DNA of 62,915 nt from JAKQIM01 sp964633225 (lineage in GTDB: Bacteria; Chloroflexota; Anaerolineae; Anaerolineales; UBA4823): assembly GCA_964633225.1 (NCBI GenBank), contig CAZWFQ010000017.1, positions 1 through 62,915 on the forward strand. The letters are read 5' to 3'. The translations under genes and the position numbers were made by a program. Under the pieces are notes generated by a model, which saw only the letters and a program-made list of their open reading frames with translations, did not search any database and was not told where the DNA came from. Positions 1-9,083 of the stretch are shown here, one piece after another (positions within the stretch are counted from its first letter, which is position 1; each line of letters opens with the position of its first letter).

Positions 1-311
1 TAACAAAGCCTGCCTTTTTGTGTCAAAACCCACCGCTTATGTTACAAACACGTTTGAGCCACGAATGGCTTAAACCCAACCAGCATGACAGTTGTCTCAC
101 AAAATTACAAAATCCCTTGCATTCTCGAAAGTTTTGTTGTATCCTTTCTCTAATGCGCTTTGCAATTGCAGTCTCCAATTCAGGCCCAGCGGCTGCCCCC
201 CTCCAAAAGCCGCCCAGCCAGCAATCATACAACCGGATGGCATTGTTCCCATCCGGTAGTTTGGTTTGCCATTAGCCCCCTCTGCCTCGACCAACGAGAA
301 AGGAACGTCCC
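1..311. other. Leader region with one hairpin
   Basis: No convincing gene is visible; short open frames here overlap on both strands and lack good start signals. The only clear structure is a hairpin with 9-bp arms (ACCGGATGG at 232-240, CCATCCGGT at 249-257). An AAAGGA ribosome-binding sequence lies just before the ATG at 312. The stretch probably holds the promoter of the secreted protein that follows. Confidence 0.5.
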
Positions 312-3227
312 ATGTCTGTTCGCTCCACCCGCAACTGGTTCCGCTTTTTCTCCATATTTGCCGCCATTTCCCTGGTTTTCAGCCTGACGCTGGTGCCACT
401 GCCCGGCTCAGAGATGAAAACGGCGCGCGCCGCCGGTACGATCCCCACCGGCTTGCAAGATTACACGCGCTGGGTTGGCTCACAGCACGCCCACACAGGT
501 ATGGATGGTGATGACGGCGCCAGCGGATCCACTGCCGCCCAGGCCTTCACCTATGCCAGCAATATCCCCCACCTGGATTATTTCATCATTACACCGCACG
601 TGCATGACAGCCGCACGGGCACATCGCTTTTCAGCGAAGCCACTTATGAGACCATCCGCGCTTCGGCTGCCAGCGCCACCAATGCCAACTTTGTGGCCAT
701 TGCCGGGCAAGAGATCAGCAGCATCTCCAGCGGCGGACACTGGAACCTGTTTAACGCCGCCGACCTGATCGGCACCGACCACCCCAATGGCGACTGGAAC
801 GACAACGACGATTATTATGAACACGTGGTTGGCCTGGCCCAAAGCGGCGAGGCCATTGCCGCCCAGTTCAACCACCCCACCAGCGGCGATTTCGGCAACC
901 GCTATGATGCCAATGCCGCTCCTTACTTTGGCACCCTGGCAGTCTCCAGCGGTTACACCGGCGCCACAGATGTAAACTTTGCCAATAATGGCAGCAACCT
1001 GGAATACAACACCAGCAACCCTTACGAAAACCTGTGGGCCCACTACCTGAACCTGGGTTGGAAGCTCTCTCCTGTCGCTGACCAGGATAACCACAAAGCC
1101 ACCTGGGGGGCATCTTCCACCGAATATACCGTCCTCGTGCGCCCGCTGGGCACCGTCCTGAACACCGGCAATGTTCTGCAGGGCTTGCGCGAACACATGA
1201 CCTATGCCACCGAAGATGCCAACATGCAGATTGGCTTCATTGCGAACGGCTGGAGCATGGGCCAAACCATCGGCGGCGACTCAAACGTCACCTTCACCAT
1301 CTGGTGGAACAACCCTTCTGAGACCATCTACAACAACAACGCCGGGGTAGCCGTCACTGAGCCCGCCAATGATGCCATCCAGAACATCTGGATCTACCGG
1401 AACGCCTTTGGCACCACTGGCGATTCGGTCGGCAGTAATGCCGGCAGCTACGTGGCGCGCTACCAGCCCAACACCACCAGCGGTTCCTGGACCATCACCC
1501 TGCCCGCCAACAGCGGTGATTGGTTCGTGGTCAAATTCCAGGATACCTACACCTTTGCCACTGATGCCACCTACGGGCGCAACACCAGCAAAGATCTCAC
1601 CTGGTCTGCCCCGGTGTGGTACGACCCAGCCAATGCCGATGTGCAGCTCACGGTTGGCGAACCCGGCCCCACTGCCACCCCCACCATCCCGCCCACTGAA
1701 GGCCCCACCCCAACCGCCACCGACACCAGCGAGCCCACTGCAACCAGCGTGCCCACCGGCGGCTGTGCCGATGTGGTGATCAACGAGATTCTACCGGCTG
1801 CCAGCGCAGTCTACACCACCGACTGGATCGAGCTCTACAATCCTACAGCCAACAATGTGACTATTGGCGGCTGTGTGCTGGATGACATCACCGGCGGCGG
1901 GGGAGCACCCTACACCATCCCCTCCGGCGCCACCATTGCCCCCTACGGCTTCTACACGATTGACCGCGGCAGCGTCTTCAACAATGCCGGCGATACGGTC
2001 AACTGGATTGACACGAATGGCACCACCGTGCTCGACAGCCACGCCTACGGCAGCACGGCTTATGACGTCTCATGGTACCGCCTGCCGGATGGCGGGCCCT
2101 GGCAAACGACCACCACCAGCAGTCCCACCAAGAACGCCTCTAACGGCGGCGCCTTGCCTACCAATACCCCGGTTCCGCCCACCAATACCCCCATTCCGCC
2201 CACCAATACCCCCATTCCGCCCACCAATACCCCCATTCCACCCACCAACACCCCCATTCCACCCACCAACACCCCCATTCCGCCCACTGCCACCCCCACC
2301 AGCATCCCGTCTGGAGACTGCAGCGCGGTTAAGATCAACGAGATCCTGCCATCTGCCAACACGGTCTACACCATTGACTGGATCGAATTGTACAACACCT
2401 CTGCCAGCGCGGCGAACATCGGCGGCTGCGTGCTGGATGACGTCACCGAGGGCGGCGGAACCCCTTACGTGATCCCCGCGGGCACCAGCATTGCCGCCTA
2501 TGGCTTCCTGGCAATTGATCGCGGCAGCGTTTTCAACAATGCCGGCGATACGGTCAACTGGATCGACACCAATGGCACCACCGTGCTCGACAGCTACACC
2601 TACGGCAGCACGGCGTATGACGTCTCCTGGTACCGCCTGCCCAACGGAGGCGACTGGCAAACCAGCCCCACCAGCAGCCCCACCAAAGGCGCAGCAAACA
2701 TCGCCCCAATCTTCACCACTGGTTTTCTCAGCCCATCGGCCAATGCTGCCGGCGCTGGCGGCGATAACAATGGTTTCCAGACCAACCCCAGCTATGCCTA
2801 TTCCAGCAATAACCTCTACGCGGTAGATACCAACAGCGGCACCAGCACCAGCACCTTCTGCACCAGCACCACCAAAGACCGCCATGTCTATTCCAGCTAC
2901 AACTTCAACCTCCCCAGCGGTGCTACCGTGCTGGGAATTGAAGTGCAGTTGGAAGGCAAGGTCGACAGCACCGCCGGCAGCCCCAAGTTCTGTGTCATGC
3001 TCTCATGGGATGGCGGAACCACCTGGACCTCTGCCCTGACCACGGCTACGCTCAGCAAGACCGATACCACCTACACACTGGGCGGCGCAGCCAACACCTG
3101 GGGCCGCGCCTGGGGCTCCAGCGAGTTCACCAACACCAACTTCCTGGTACGCATCATCCCTGTTGCCAGCAGCACAGCGCGCGATTTCTCGCTGGATTGG
3201 GTTGCAGCCCAGGTAACATACCGCTAA
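312..3227 (+). CDS. Secreted PHP-like / double lamin-tail-domain protein
   Basis: A 971-residue exported protein. Residues 1-42 form a signal peptide (RNWFRFF, a hydrophobic run, then ARAAG). Residues about 48-330 resemble the PHP-type metallohydrolase fold (SQHAHTG near the start, ITPHVHD, FNHP, ADQDNHK), as in CehA-like phosphoesterases. A Pro/Thr linker follows, then a lamin-tail domain (about 485-600), a PPTNTPI repeat linker, a second lamin-tail domain (about 670-795) and a C-terminal beta-rich domain. The two lamin-tail domains are nearly identical in places at the DNA level. An AAAGGA sequence supports the start. The role is probably extracellular phosphoester or polymer processing, but the substrate is unknown. 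Confidence 0.8.
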   Translation: MSVRSTRNWFRFFSIFAAISLVFSLTLVPLPGSEMKTARAAGTIPTGLQDYTRWVGSQHAHTGMDGDDGASGSTAAQAFTYASNIPHLDYFIITPHVHDSRTGTSLFSEATYETIRASAASATNANFVAIAGQEISSISSGGHWNLFNAADLIGTDHPNGDWNDNDDYYEHVVGLAQSGEAIAAQFNHPTSGDFGNRYDANAAPYFGTLAVSSGYTGATDVNFANNGSNLEYNTSNPYENLWAHYLNLGWKLSPVADQDNHKATWGASSTEYTVLVRPLGTVLNTGNVLQGLREHMTYATEDANMQIGFIANGWSMGQTIGGDSNVTFTIWWNNPSETIYNNNAGVAVTEPANDAIQNIWIYRNAFGTTGDSVGSNAGSYVARYQPNTTSGSWTITLPANSGDWFVVKFQDTYTFATDATYGRNTSKDLTWSAPVWYDPANADVQLTVGEPGPTATPTIPPTEGPTPTATDTSEPTATSVPTGGCADVVINEILPAASAVYTTDWIELYNPTANNVTIGGCVLDDITGGGGAPYTIPSGATIAPYGFYTIDRGSVFNNAGDTVNWIDTNGTTVLDSHAYGSTAYDVSWYRLPDGGPWQTTTTSSPTKNASNGGALPTNTPVPPTNTPIPPTNTPIPPTNTPIPPTNTPIPPTNTPIPPTATPTSIPSGDCSAVKINEILPSANTVYTIDWIELYNTSASAANIGGCVLDDVTEGGGTPYVIPAGTSIAAYGFLAIDRGSVFNNAGDTVNWIDTNGTTVLDSYTYGSTAYDVSWYRLPNGGDWQTSPTSSPTKGAANIAPIFTTGFLSPSANAAGAGGDNNGFQTNPSYAYSSNNLYAVDTNSGTSTSTFCTSTTKDRHVYSSYNFNLPSGATVLGIEVQLEGKVDSTAGSPKFCVMLSWDGGTTWTSALTTATLSKTDTTYTLGGAANTWGRAWGSSEFTNTNFLVRIIPVASSTARDFSLDWVAAQVTYR
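2158..2298 (+). repeat. 21-bp in-frame tandem repeats (PPTNTPI linker)
   Basis: About six in-frame copies of a 21-bp unit (CCCACCAATACCCCCATTCC plus one base) encode PPTNTPI repeats joining the two lamin-tail domains. The copies are almost identical, with T/C and G/A differences in the later units, as expected from recent slippage. Copy number should vary between strains and is a likely spot for assembly error. Confidence 0.9.
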
Positions 3228-3236
3228 ATCATACAC

Positions 3237-3278
3237 AATAAAAACAGGGCGATGTGCGCGCATCGCCCTGTTTTTATT
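3237..3278. terminator. Bidirectional terminator
   Basis: A perfect 18-bp stem (3237-3254 with 3261-3278) around the loop TGCGCG. It has A-rich and T-rich flanks, so each strand reads as a stem followed by T residues. It separates the convergent secreted-protein gene and the VOC gene. Confidence 0.9.
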
Positions 3279-3332
3279 ATCAGTAATTGGTGAAGGTTGC
3301 AGACGAAGGCTTGCCAGCACGCTGCCGCTGCT

Positions 3333-3707
3333 TTAATCCAACACCGCATCGAAGCGCTGGATTTCAAGCAGGTAGCCGTTGGGATCTTTGAAAAAGCAGT
3401 GGTAAATGCCAAACTTGGGGTTATGGGCAGGCGCCTTCGCAAAGGCAACCCCCTGGCTGCGTAAACGCACATACCAGCCATCCACATCCTGGCTTACCAG
3501 GGTCAGGATCACGCCCTGCGGTGCAGCCGGCTCAAGGTGCTGGCAGAAGCCAATATAACTGTTGGCGCAGATGCGGTAGATGCGGCAAACACCCTGGTCA
3601 CGCACCAGTTCAAGGCCAAGCACCTGCTCGTAAAAATGAGCCGTAGCTTGCAGATCAGAAGTATGCAAAAAAGTGATCACCTGCTCGAAGATGGAATAGG
3701 TCAGCAT
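3333..3707 (-). CDS. VOC (glyoxalase/bleomycin-resistance fold) protein
   Basis: A 124-residue single-domain VOC protein. The N-terminal half has the typical helix with H-F-Y-x-x-V-L-G-L, and the C-terminal half has DPNGYLLEIQ, whose Glu is the usual metal ligand. The longer open frame starts at 3767 inside the upstream permease gene, so ATG 3707 (MLTYSIFEQ) is chosen. It lies 22 bases after the ABC permease stop and may be the last gene of that operon. The substrate cannot be told from the sequence. Members include isomerases, dioxygenases and resistance proteins. Confidence 0.8.
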   Translation of the reverse strand: MLTYSIFEQVITFLHTSDLQATAHFYEQVLGLELVRDQGVCRIYRICANSYIGFCQHLEPAAPQGVILTLVSQDVDGWYVRLRSQGVAFAKAPAHNPKFGIYHCFFKDPNGYLLEIQRFDAVLD

Positions 3708-3729
3708 GGTGCATATTATAAACTCAAAA

Positions 3730-4518
3730 CTACCTCTGCGGCCTGAGTGCCCAATGTAAGACCACAAACGCCCCCAACGCCGCCAGGATCAGCAGCACCG
3801 CCGCCGACTGGGCTGCCTCCAGCCCAAAACCCTGGAAGCGCTCGTACACCAGCACCGGGACGGTCTTGGGATGATAGGCCAGGATCACCACCGCCCCAAA
3901 TTCGCTGATGCCGCGGGCCCACATCATCACTGCCCCCGAGGCAATCCCACGCCAGGCTTGCGGCAAGGTCACATGCCAGAAGGCCTGCCAGGGGCTGGCT
4001 CCATCCGCCAGGGCCGAAAGTTCCAATTCTTCTTCGATCAGGGTAAAGGTTTCACGGCAGGCATTCACCAACAAGGGCAGGCTGACAAAGGTCATCCCCG
4101 CCACAATGCCCGCCAGGTTATCGGTGAAGGTGATGCCCAGGGGCGCCAGCCACTGCCCCACCAGGCCACGCCGCCCAAACACCAACAGCAGCGCCACCCC
4201 GGCGGCGGTGTGCGGGATGAGCACCGGCAGGTTGATGATTGCCATCACCAGCTCTCGCCCGCGAAAACGCCGCCGGGCCAGCAAATAGGCCAGCGGCACC
4301 CCCGTCAGCAGCCCAAGCACCACCGCCAACAGCCCGGCAATACAGGTGACGCGGATGGAAGCCAGCACCTCACCATCTTGCAGAGTCTGCCATAAAGAGG
4401 CAGGCGAGCTGGAAAATAATGCACTCAGTAAGGGCGCCAGGATGAAGAGCAGCACCAGGCTGCCCAAAAGGGCAAATGCCAGGTCCATGCCAGAGAAACG
4501 ACGCGTGCGAGGGTCCAT
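3730..4518 (-). CDS. wtpB: Tungstate/molybdate-type ABC transporter permease
   Basis: A 262-residue membrane protein with about six helices and the binding-protein-dependent permease signature (ALADGASPWQAFWHVTLPQA). The segment MMWARGISEFGAVVIL is typical of ModB/WtpB permeases. The start ATG 4518 is chosen because GGGAG lies eight bases upstream; a longer frame to 4656 would overlap the binding-protein gene. It works with the lipoprotein encoded just upstream to import an oxyanion. No ATPase gene is next to it, which is unusual. Tungstate, molybdate and sulfate cannot be told apart by eye; the pairing with a WtpA-like protein favours tungstate or molybdate. Confidence 0.8.
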   Translation of the reverse strand: MDPRTRRFSGMDLAFALLGSLVLLFILAPLLSALFSSSPASLWQTLQDGEVLASIRVTCIAGLLAVVLGLLTGVPLAYLLARRRFRGRELVMAIINLPVLIPHTAAGVALLLVFGRRGLVGQWLAPLGITFTDNLAGIVAGMTFVSLPLLVNACRETFTLIEEELELSALADGASPWQAFWHVTLPQAWRGIASGAVMMWARGISEFGAVVILAYHPKTVPVLVYERFQGFGLEAAQSAAVLLILAALGAFVVLHWALRPQR

Positions 4519-4597
4519 AAAATTGCTCCCGCCCATTTCAATCGTTGCAAGGGCTGGTGATACTGAAAGCCTGGCAGGTAAAGGGCGCCGGGCCGGG

Positions 4598-5722
4598 CTA
4601 AGGCTGCTCGGGCTGGCAGAGCGGCTGCAAAACTGCCGGCAGGTTATCGTAGCCATCTGCCAACGGCTGGGCCAGCATGGGATGATACAGGTTTTCCATC
4701 ACAGCCCTGCCTTCTGGCCCCAGCAGAAAGGCAATGAACTGGGCTGCGGCTTCTGGCTGCGGCGCACTGCTGGGGATGGTGATGCCATAAGCAATCGTCT
4801 CACCGTTGAAAACCGGCTCTACGCTGGCAAAGCGTTGAAAATCCAGTCTCACCTGCGCCTGGTGATAGAAAGCGTCTTGCTCAACTGCGCCCAGGTTGAC
4901 CGCATCGGGCAGGGCCAGCATCTCTAACCCATGCTGGCGAATGACCGACTCGTACTCAAAGGCATAATCCAGCTCTCCAGCCTCAAGCAGCGACACCAAC
5001 TGTACACTGGCCCCACGCAGTAAAATGTGCGCCGAGCGGCTTGTCTCTAGCACTTCAGGCACGGTGAGGGTGGTGAGGGTATCATCCCGAAAGATGGTGA
5101 CCGGCAGGGTGAACTGCCCATCAAACATCGGGCCGAAGAGCGTGTAGTTTACTTGATCTCGCTCGGCCAGGGCAAAAGCCATCAGCATGCGGTAGCCCAC
5201 GGCATCAAAGCGCGGGTCGGCCAACCCCACCTTGACCTCTGAACGCGCCAGCACCTGGCTCCAGTTCTCGGCATTGATCTCATCTGCATACAAACTGCCC
5301 GGTTGGTACGCCAGCGCCAGGTGATTGGAGGCAAAGCGAATATGCCAATTGGCGTAAGGCTGCCCGGTATCGGGGTTATTGACGGCGTACATCAGCATGG
5401 GCACCAGGGCGGCGTCGGCCGTAGCCACCACATCGATCGACTTATGCAGTTCGGTGGCATGGCGGATGACCTGGATGCTGCCGTGGTACTCAGCCTGCAC
5501 ATCAATCTGCGGGTAGCGGGCCTCAAAGGCATCTTCCAGGGCATCAAAGGGGATGATCAGGCTGCCAGCGGCAAAGACCACCAGGGGCGTGCGCGCTGCA
5601 CTGGTGGGTAGAGCCGCGGTTGCAACCGGCGTCTCGAGGATAGGGGTAGATGGCGGCCTGGGCGTACAGGCCGCCATCCAAACAATGACCAGCAAAAAGG
5701 TCAGGATATGCTTCTTGCTCAT
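4598..5722 (-). CDS. wtpA: Tungstate/molybdate-binding lipoprotein
   Basis: A 374-residue lipoprotein. The signal peptide ends in the lipobox MAAC (Cys 19), followed by a Pro/Thr linker. The binding domain opens with VVFAAGSLIIPFDALEDAFE, contains a WtpA-like 'IDVVATADAAL' segment, and has the two-lobed periplasmic binding architecture of the WtpA/ModA group. The ATG at 5722 overlaps the stop codon of the upstream lipoprotein gene (TAATG), so the two are probably translationally coupled. This links oxyanion uptake to the SUOX-like protein. It is probably the specificity component of the wtpB permease. Confidence 0.8.
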   Translation of the reverse strand: MSKKHILTFLLVIVWMAACTPRPPSTPILETPVATAALPTSAARTPLVVFAAGSLIIPFDALEDAFEARYPQIDVQAEYHGSIQVIRHATELHKSIDVVATADAALVPMLMYAVNNPDTGQPYANWHIRFASNHLALAYQPGSLYADEINAENWSQVLARSEVKVGLADPRFDAVGYRMLMAFALAERDQVNYTLFGPMFDGQFTLPVTIFRDDTLTTLTVPEVLETSRSAHILLRGASVQLVSLLEAGELDYAFEYESVIRQHGLEMLALPDAVNLGAVEQDAFYHQAQVRLDFQRFASVEPVFNGETIAYGITIPSSAPQPEAAAQFIAFLLGPEGRAVMENLYHPMLAQPLADGYDNLPAVLQPLCQPEQP

Positions 5723-7203
5723 TACTTCAATTCGATGCCCACAACCTCTTTGAGCCAGAAGCTGCTCTCAAAGCCGGGCATCGCCAGGTTGAACAGATCG
5801 GGGGTATCGGTGAAAGTCACCAGGCAGTCGGCGCAAGCCTGCAAGTCCGCCAACGCTGCCTCTGCTGTGTAGCCATCACTGGCGGTGAAAACCACCGTCG
5901 TGGCCCCGCTCTGCACGCCCGCAGCCGCCAACAGCTCGCTGAGGCGTACGCCTTCGTAATCCTGGGCGCCCTTCTTAGGGTGCTCCAGGCTCAAGGCCAC
6001 CACTTCCATGGTGCGCAGGCCTTCTTCGTTCAAAGCCAGGGGAGTATCGACCAGGCCGGTGAGATTGAAAGTCGCGTCTGCCGCAGGGGCGGGGGCAGGT
6101 TCAGCGGCGGGGTCAGCGGCAGCCACCTCGACCCCATCCAGGTTCAGCCTGACCTCGGCAATTTGACCGACCATCTGGCCCTTCTCAATCCCCGTGCCCA
6201 CCAGGCGCAGGGGGAAGTGCTTATCTTCTAACGGGTTGCCGTTGACGCTGAACGCCACAATCAAATCATTATTGCGAGCAAAAAGGTTACTATCGAAGCT
6301 GACGCTGTACCCATCGGCGGCGATCAGCTCTAACGTGTAGGGGGTTTGGGCCATCGCATCGTTAAAGGCCGGGCCTTCGTGCTTGACGGCGTCATCTACA
6401 TAGCCAGCCAACAGCCAAAGCGGCACGCCCACCCATTCCTGGGCCTTATCATCGGTATAAGTGGCCCGGTGGCAGTTGGCGCACGATTCAAAGGTGGAGC
6501 GGTCGATCACCTCGTTCAGCGTTCCGTTCAAAGCCAGATCCCAATCCTGAACCAGGGATTTGATCGTGATCCCCGCCACCCACTTGACCGACCAGTGACC
6601 ATCAGTGACCTGGTTGCCCTCTTGGCTGACAATGACCAGGCGCAACTGCCCATCAGACTTGGCATCGAGGGGCTGCCCGGCGCGCTCAAAAGCAATGATA
6701 GGGGTGAGGGCCGGCGGGCTTTTCAGCTCATCACCGTTGGCCGGATCATAAGAGATGAAATTGCCGTTCATCAACTGGTCGTATGAGAAGGTCATGGCGT
6801 AACCATCTTCCGCCACCAGGTTGACGCCCATCGTCTCATCCAACCCGCCCAGCAGGGGCAGTAGGTCTTTGACAGCCACACCCCGGTACAACTCAGGCAA
6901 GGTGATGGCGCCAGTGCTGCTCTTGATGCCCCCCATGCCTTCGGTGATGGGGAGGGCCTGGAGCTCTTCCATGGTGAAGGTTTGTTGGCTGCCATCCAAG
7001 CCCGTCAGCATTAAGACAACCGGGGCAGGGATTGCAGCCGTTGGCTCGGGCAGGGCCGTGGCGGTCGCCGGAACGGCGGTCGGCGGGGTAGTCGGCGCAA
7101 GCGTTGGCGCTAACGTAGGCTCAGCGGTAGCAGCCGGTTGGCAAGCCGCCAGGATCAAAATCAACCCCAGCGCTGCCAGGATCAGTGGGTAAATGCGTTT
7201 CAT
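5722..7203 (-). CDS. Lipoprotein with three SUOX-like domains and a CxxCH motif
   Basis: A 493-residue lipoprotein (lipobox LAAC, then an Ala/Pro/Thr linker). Three consecutive segments, about 62-225, 228-365 and 385-493, each follow the sulfite-oxidase molybdopterin-domain pattern of a loop, then (W/Y)xGVxLxxLL, then xxxDGYxxxF, then a C-terminal (V/I)xxIxLK. Domain 1 has SSTG where the molybdenum-binding Cys usually sits. Domain 2 has SCANCH (C241, C244, H245) at that place, a haem c-type motif. Domain 3 has CADC near its end. The start at 7203 is supported by GGAGGAG. Coupling to wtpA suggests a Mo/W role, but cofactor binding is unproven. Confidence 0.65.
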   Translation of the reverse strand: MKRIYPLILAALGLILILAACQPAATAEPTLAPTLAPTTPPTAVPATATALPEPTAAIPAPVVLMLTGLDGSQQTFTMEELQALPITEGMGGIKSSTGAITLPELYRGVAVKDLLPLLGGLDETMGVNLVAEDGYAMTFSYDQLMNGNFISYDPANGDELKSPPALTPIIAFERAGQPLDAKSDGQLRLVIVSQEGNQVTDGHWSVKWVAGITIKSLVQDWDLALNGTLNEVIDRSTFESCANCHRATYTDDKAQEWVGVPLWLLAGYVDDAVKHEGPAFNDAMAQTPYTLELIAADGYSVSFDSNLFARNNDLIVAFSVNGNPLEDKHFPLRLVGTGIEKGQMVGQIAEVRLNLDGVEVAAADPAAEPAPAPAADATFNLTGLVDTPLALNEEGLRTMEVVALSLEHPKKGAQDYEGVRLSELLAAAGVQSGATTVVFTASDGYTAEAALADLQACADCLVTFTDTPDLFNLAMPGFESSFWLKEVVGIELK

Positions 7204-7428
7204 GATGCTCCTCCAGTTTGTATATTTGTACCAAGACAATCGAACGGAGAGAGTCTACCCACAACCACCCACTCTGTCAATAGGTTTTTTCATGACACAA
7301 AAAAGAAAAAGGCAACGACCAAGACAGGTCCCAAAATGCCGGAAACGCTCTCCGAACCAATCGAGACCAGGCAGCCGCCGCCCAATATGCTCAACGCCAC
7401 CGGGATGCAGTTTGCAGACCCGCTATTA
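7204..7428. other. Intergenic stretch, possible extension of the M28 gene
   Basis: No separate gene is supported. Another minus-strand frame stays open from 7478 to 7290 and gives a hydrophobic tail (residues such as GILGPVLVVAFFFF) that could be an extra membrane segment of the upstream M28 protein if a frameshift occurred near 7430. The rest holds the promoter and GGAGGAG ribosome-binding sequence of the SUOX-like lipoprotein gene. Confidence 0.3.
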
Positions 7429-9027
7429 TCAAGAGTCAAGCAATGGTTGAACCAAAAAGCCAAGCATGACAACAACAAAAACCGGTACCAGATAGATCAT
7501 CTGGATTTCAAGCGACATCATGGCGTTAAAAATGCCGGGGACGAATAAGGCCACCACAATTACTGCCGCAATTAGCAATCCCAAATGCCGCAGCCATTCC
7601 GGCTGACCCGACTTACCGTGGTTGGGAGGAAACCAAACGAATGCAGCCAGCAAACAGGCCAGCAGGGGCCACACAAAAAGATAACTCAGTGCAGGCAGAG
7701 CGACTGTGGTTCCGAAGGCACAAGCATAGAGGAGGATGTAGCATCCAAAAGCCAGGTCAACCCCGCTTACATGGTTCACTTTCTTGAACCATGCGTACCA
7801 AAGGAACGTGGTTAGCAGGGTAAGGATTGTAGAACCCCAACGGATGCTGCTCGAAAGCACAGAATCGCCGATCAAATCTAAGGCCAAGGCTGGGTTTTCT
7901 CGCAAGAGCGGCTGAATCACCACCTGGTTAAACAAGAGCAGCAGTGCAGGAACGGTAAGCAGGCTCAGCAAGAATGCCAGCACCCCCAAACCAATTCCGC
8001 GCCGTGTCAGGCATTTTTGCTTGAAGCCGCGATAGATGACCCCCGCCATGAGAATCGATAGGCCCACAAGGATAAAGATGGCCCAGGAGACGGGGTAATG
8101 GACAATGGTCAGGCTGAGAATGTCGAAATAAACCGGGCGGGGGAGCCTGGGAATTTCTAAAGGGATGTTTCCAAAATGGCGCACCACAGCCAGCATGTTC
8201 TCCCCCTGGTGCTGGAGGCTGTCCAGGTTCAGGTTGTCGATATTATCAGCCGGAGTGTGAATCTGTTTGCTCCAAGACAGGTTGAAATCGAATCCCAACC
8301 ATCCAGCCGGGCGAAACATCAAGGTATAGTCAGTGGCGGGGTTGCCCAAGGTCTCAACGGCCAAACTGGCGATAGGCCTAGGGATCACCGGCGCAGCCTG
8401 CTCGATCAGCCAGCCGCCATCTGGCCCGGTAGCAGTCAGGATGGACGGCCCGCTGACACCGCCAGCATCCACGTTCACAACCAGGCGCACATCCTCTGCC
8501 CAGGGGTGCTGGTAAACAAATGCACGCGCCCCATAACAACGATTCTCCTCCGGCCCGGTAAACAAAACAATCACCGTATTGCGGAGCGGAGCTTCTGTGC
8601 GCAAGGCACGGATTGTCTCTAGGATGACCGCCACCCCGCTGGCATCATCTGCAGCGCCAGGGGCGTGCTGCACCGTATCAAGATGGGCCGACAACAGGAT
8701 GGCATCCTTCGTCTCGGTGCCTTCCAGGCGAGCCAGCACATTCTCCACGCGCACGCCATCCAGATAGGTGTCTTGGACATCGGTTTCTAGCCCCAGGCTT
8801 TCCAATTGTGTCAGCAAATATGCTTTGGCGTTCTCGTAAGCCCGAGAGCCAACCGAACGCGGCGAGCGAGCAATCACTTCGATCGTTGTGACTGCTCGCC
8901 CAGCCGAAAATACGTTTGCCAGTGCATCTGCAGATAAGGCAGGCGGCGGCAGCGTTCGGAAAGCCGCCAAGATGATCGCCACACCGATAACCAGCCTGCT
9001 CAAGATCCTTCGATGTGAACTATTCAT
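7429..9027 (-). CDS. M28-family zinc aminopeptidase with membrane C-terminus
   Basis: A 532-residue protein. After an N-terminal membrane anchor comes an M28 peptidase domain with the zinc set H115 (SAHLDT), D127 (GAADDASG), E160/E161 (GPEE), D187 (NVDAGG) and H257 (IHTPADN). From about residue 305 there are six or more membrane helices. The layout is like eukaryotic ERMP1/Fxna proteins, with the catalytic domain outside the cell. No ribosome-binding sequence precedes the ATG at 9027, so initiation may be leaderless. The C-terminus ends soon after a helix and may be cut by a frameshift. Expected activity is release of N-terminal residues from peptides; the substrate is unknown. Confidence 0.85.
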   Translation of the reverse strand: MNSSHRRILSRLVIGVAIILAAFRTLPPPALSADALANVFSAGRAVTTIEVIARSPRSVGSRAYENAKAYLLTQLESLGLETDVQDTYLDGVRVENVLARLEGTETKDAILLSAHLDTVQHAPGAADDASGVAVILETIRALRTEAPLRNTVIVLFTGPEENRCYGARAFVYQHPWAEDVRLVVNVDAGGVSGPSILTATGPDGGWLIEQAAPVIPRPIASLAVETLGNPATDYTLMFRPAGWLGFDFNLSWSKQIHTPADNIDNLNLDSLQHQGENMLAVVRHFGNIPLEIPRLPRPVYFDILSLTIVHYPVSWAIFILVGLSILMAGVIYRGFKQKCLTRRGIGLGVLAFLLSLLTVPALLLLFNQVVIQPLLRENPALALDLIGDSVLSSSIRWGSTILTLLTTFLWYAWFKKVNHVSGVDLAFGCYILLYACAFGTTVALPALSYLFVWPLLACLLAAFVWFPPNHGKSGQPEWLRHLGLLIAAVIVVALFVPGIFNAMMSLEIQMIYLVPVFVVVMLGFLVQPLLDS

Positions 9028-9083
9028 GCAACAGGTTTGATGTCAGTGTGGCGAAATTGGAATGGGCTCTGATGCCTGTTCGT

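Noticed and set aside
480..1265. 261-codon minus-strand frame inside the secreted protein gene
   Set aside because: Gly/Val-rich shadow of an Asn/Thr/Ala-rich coding strand.
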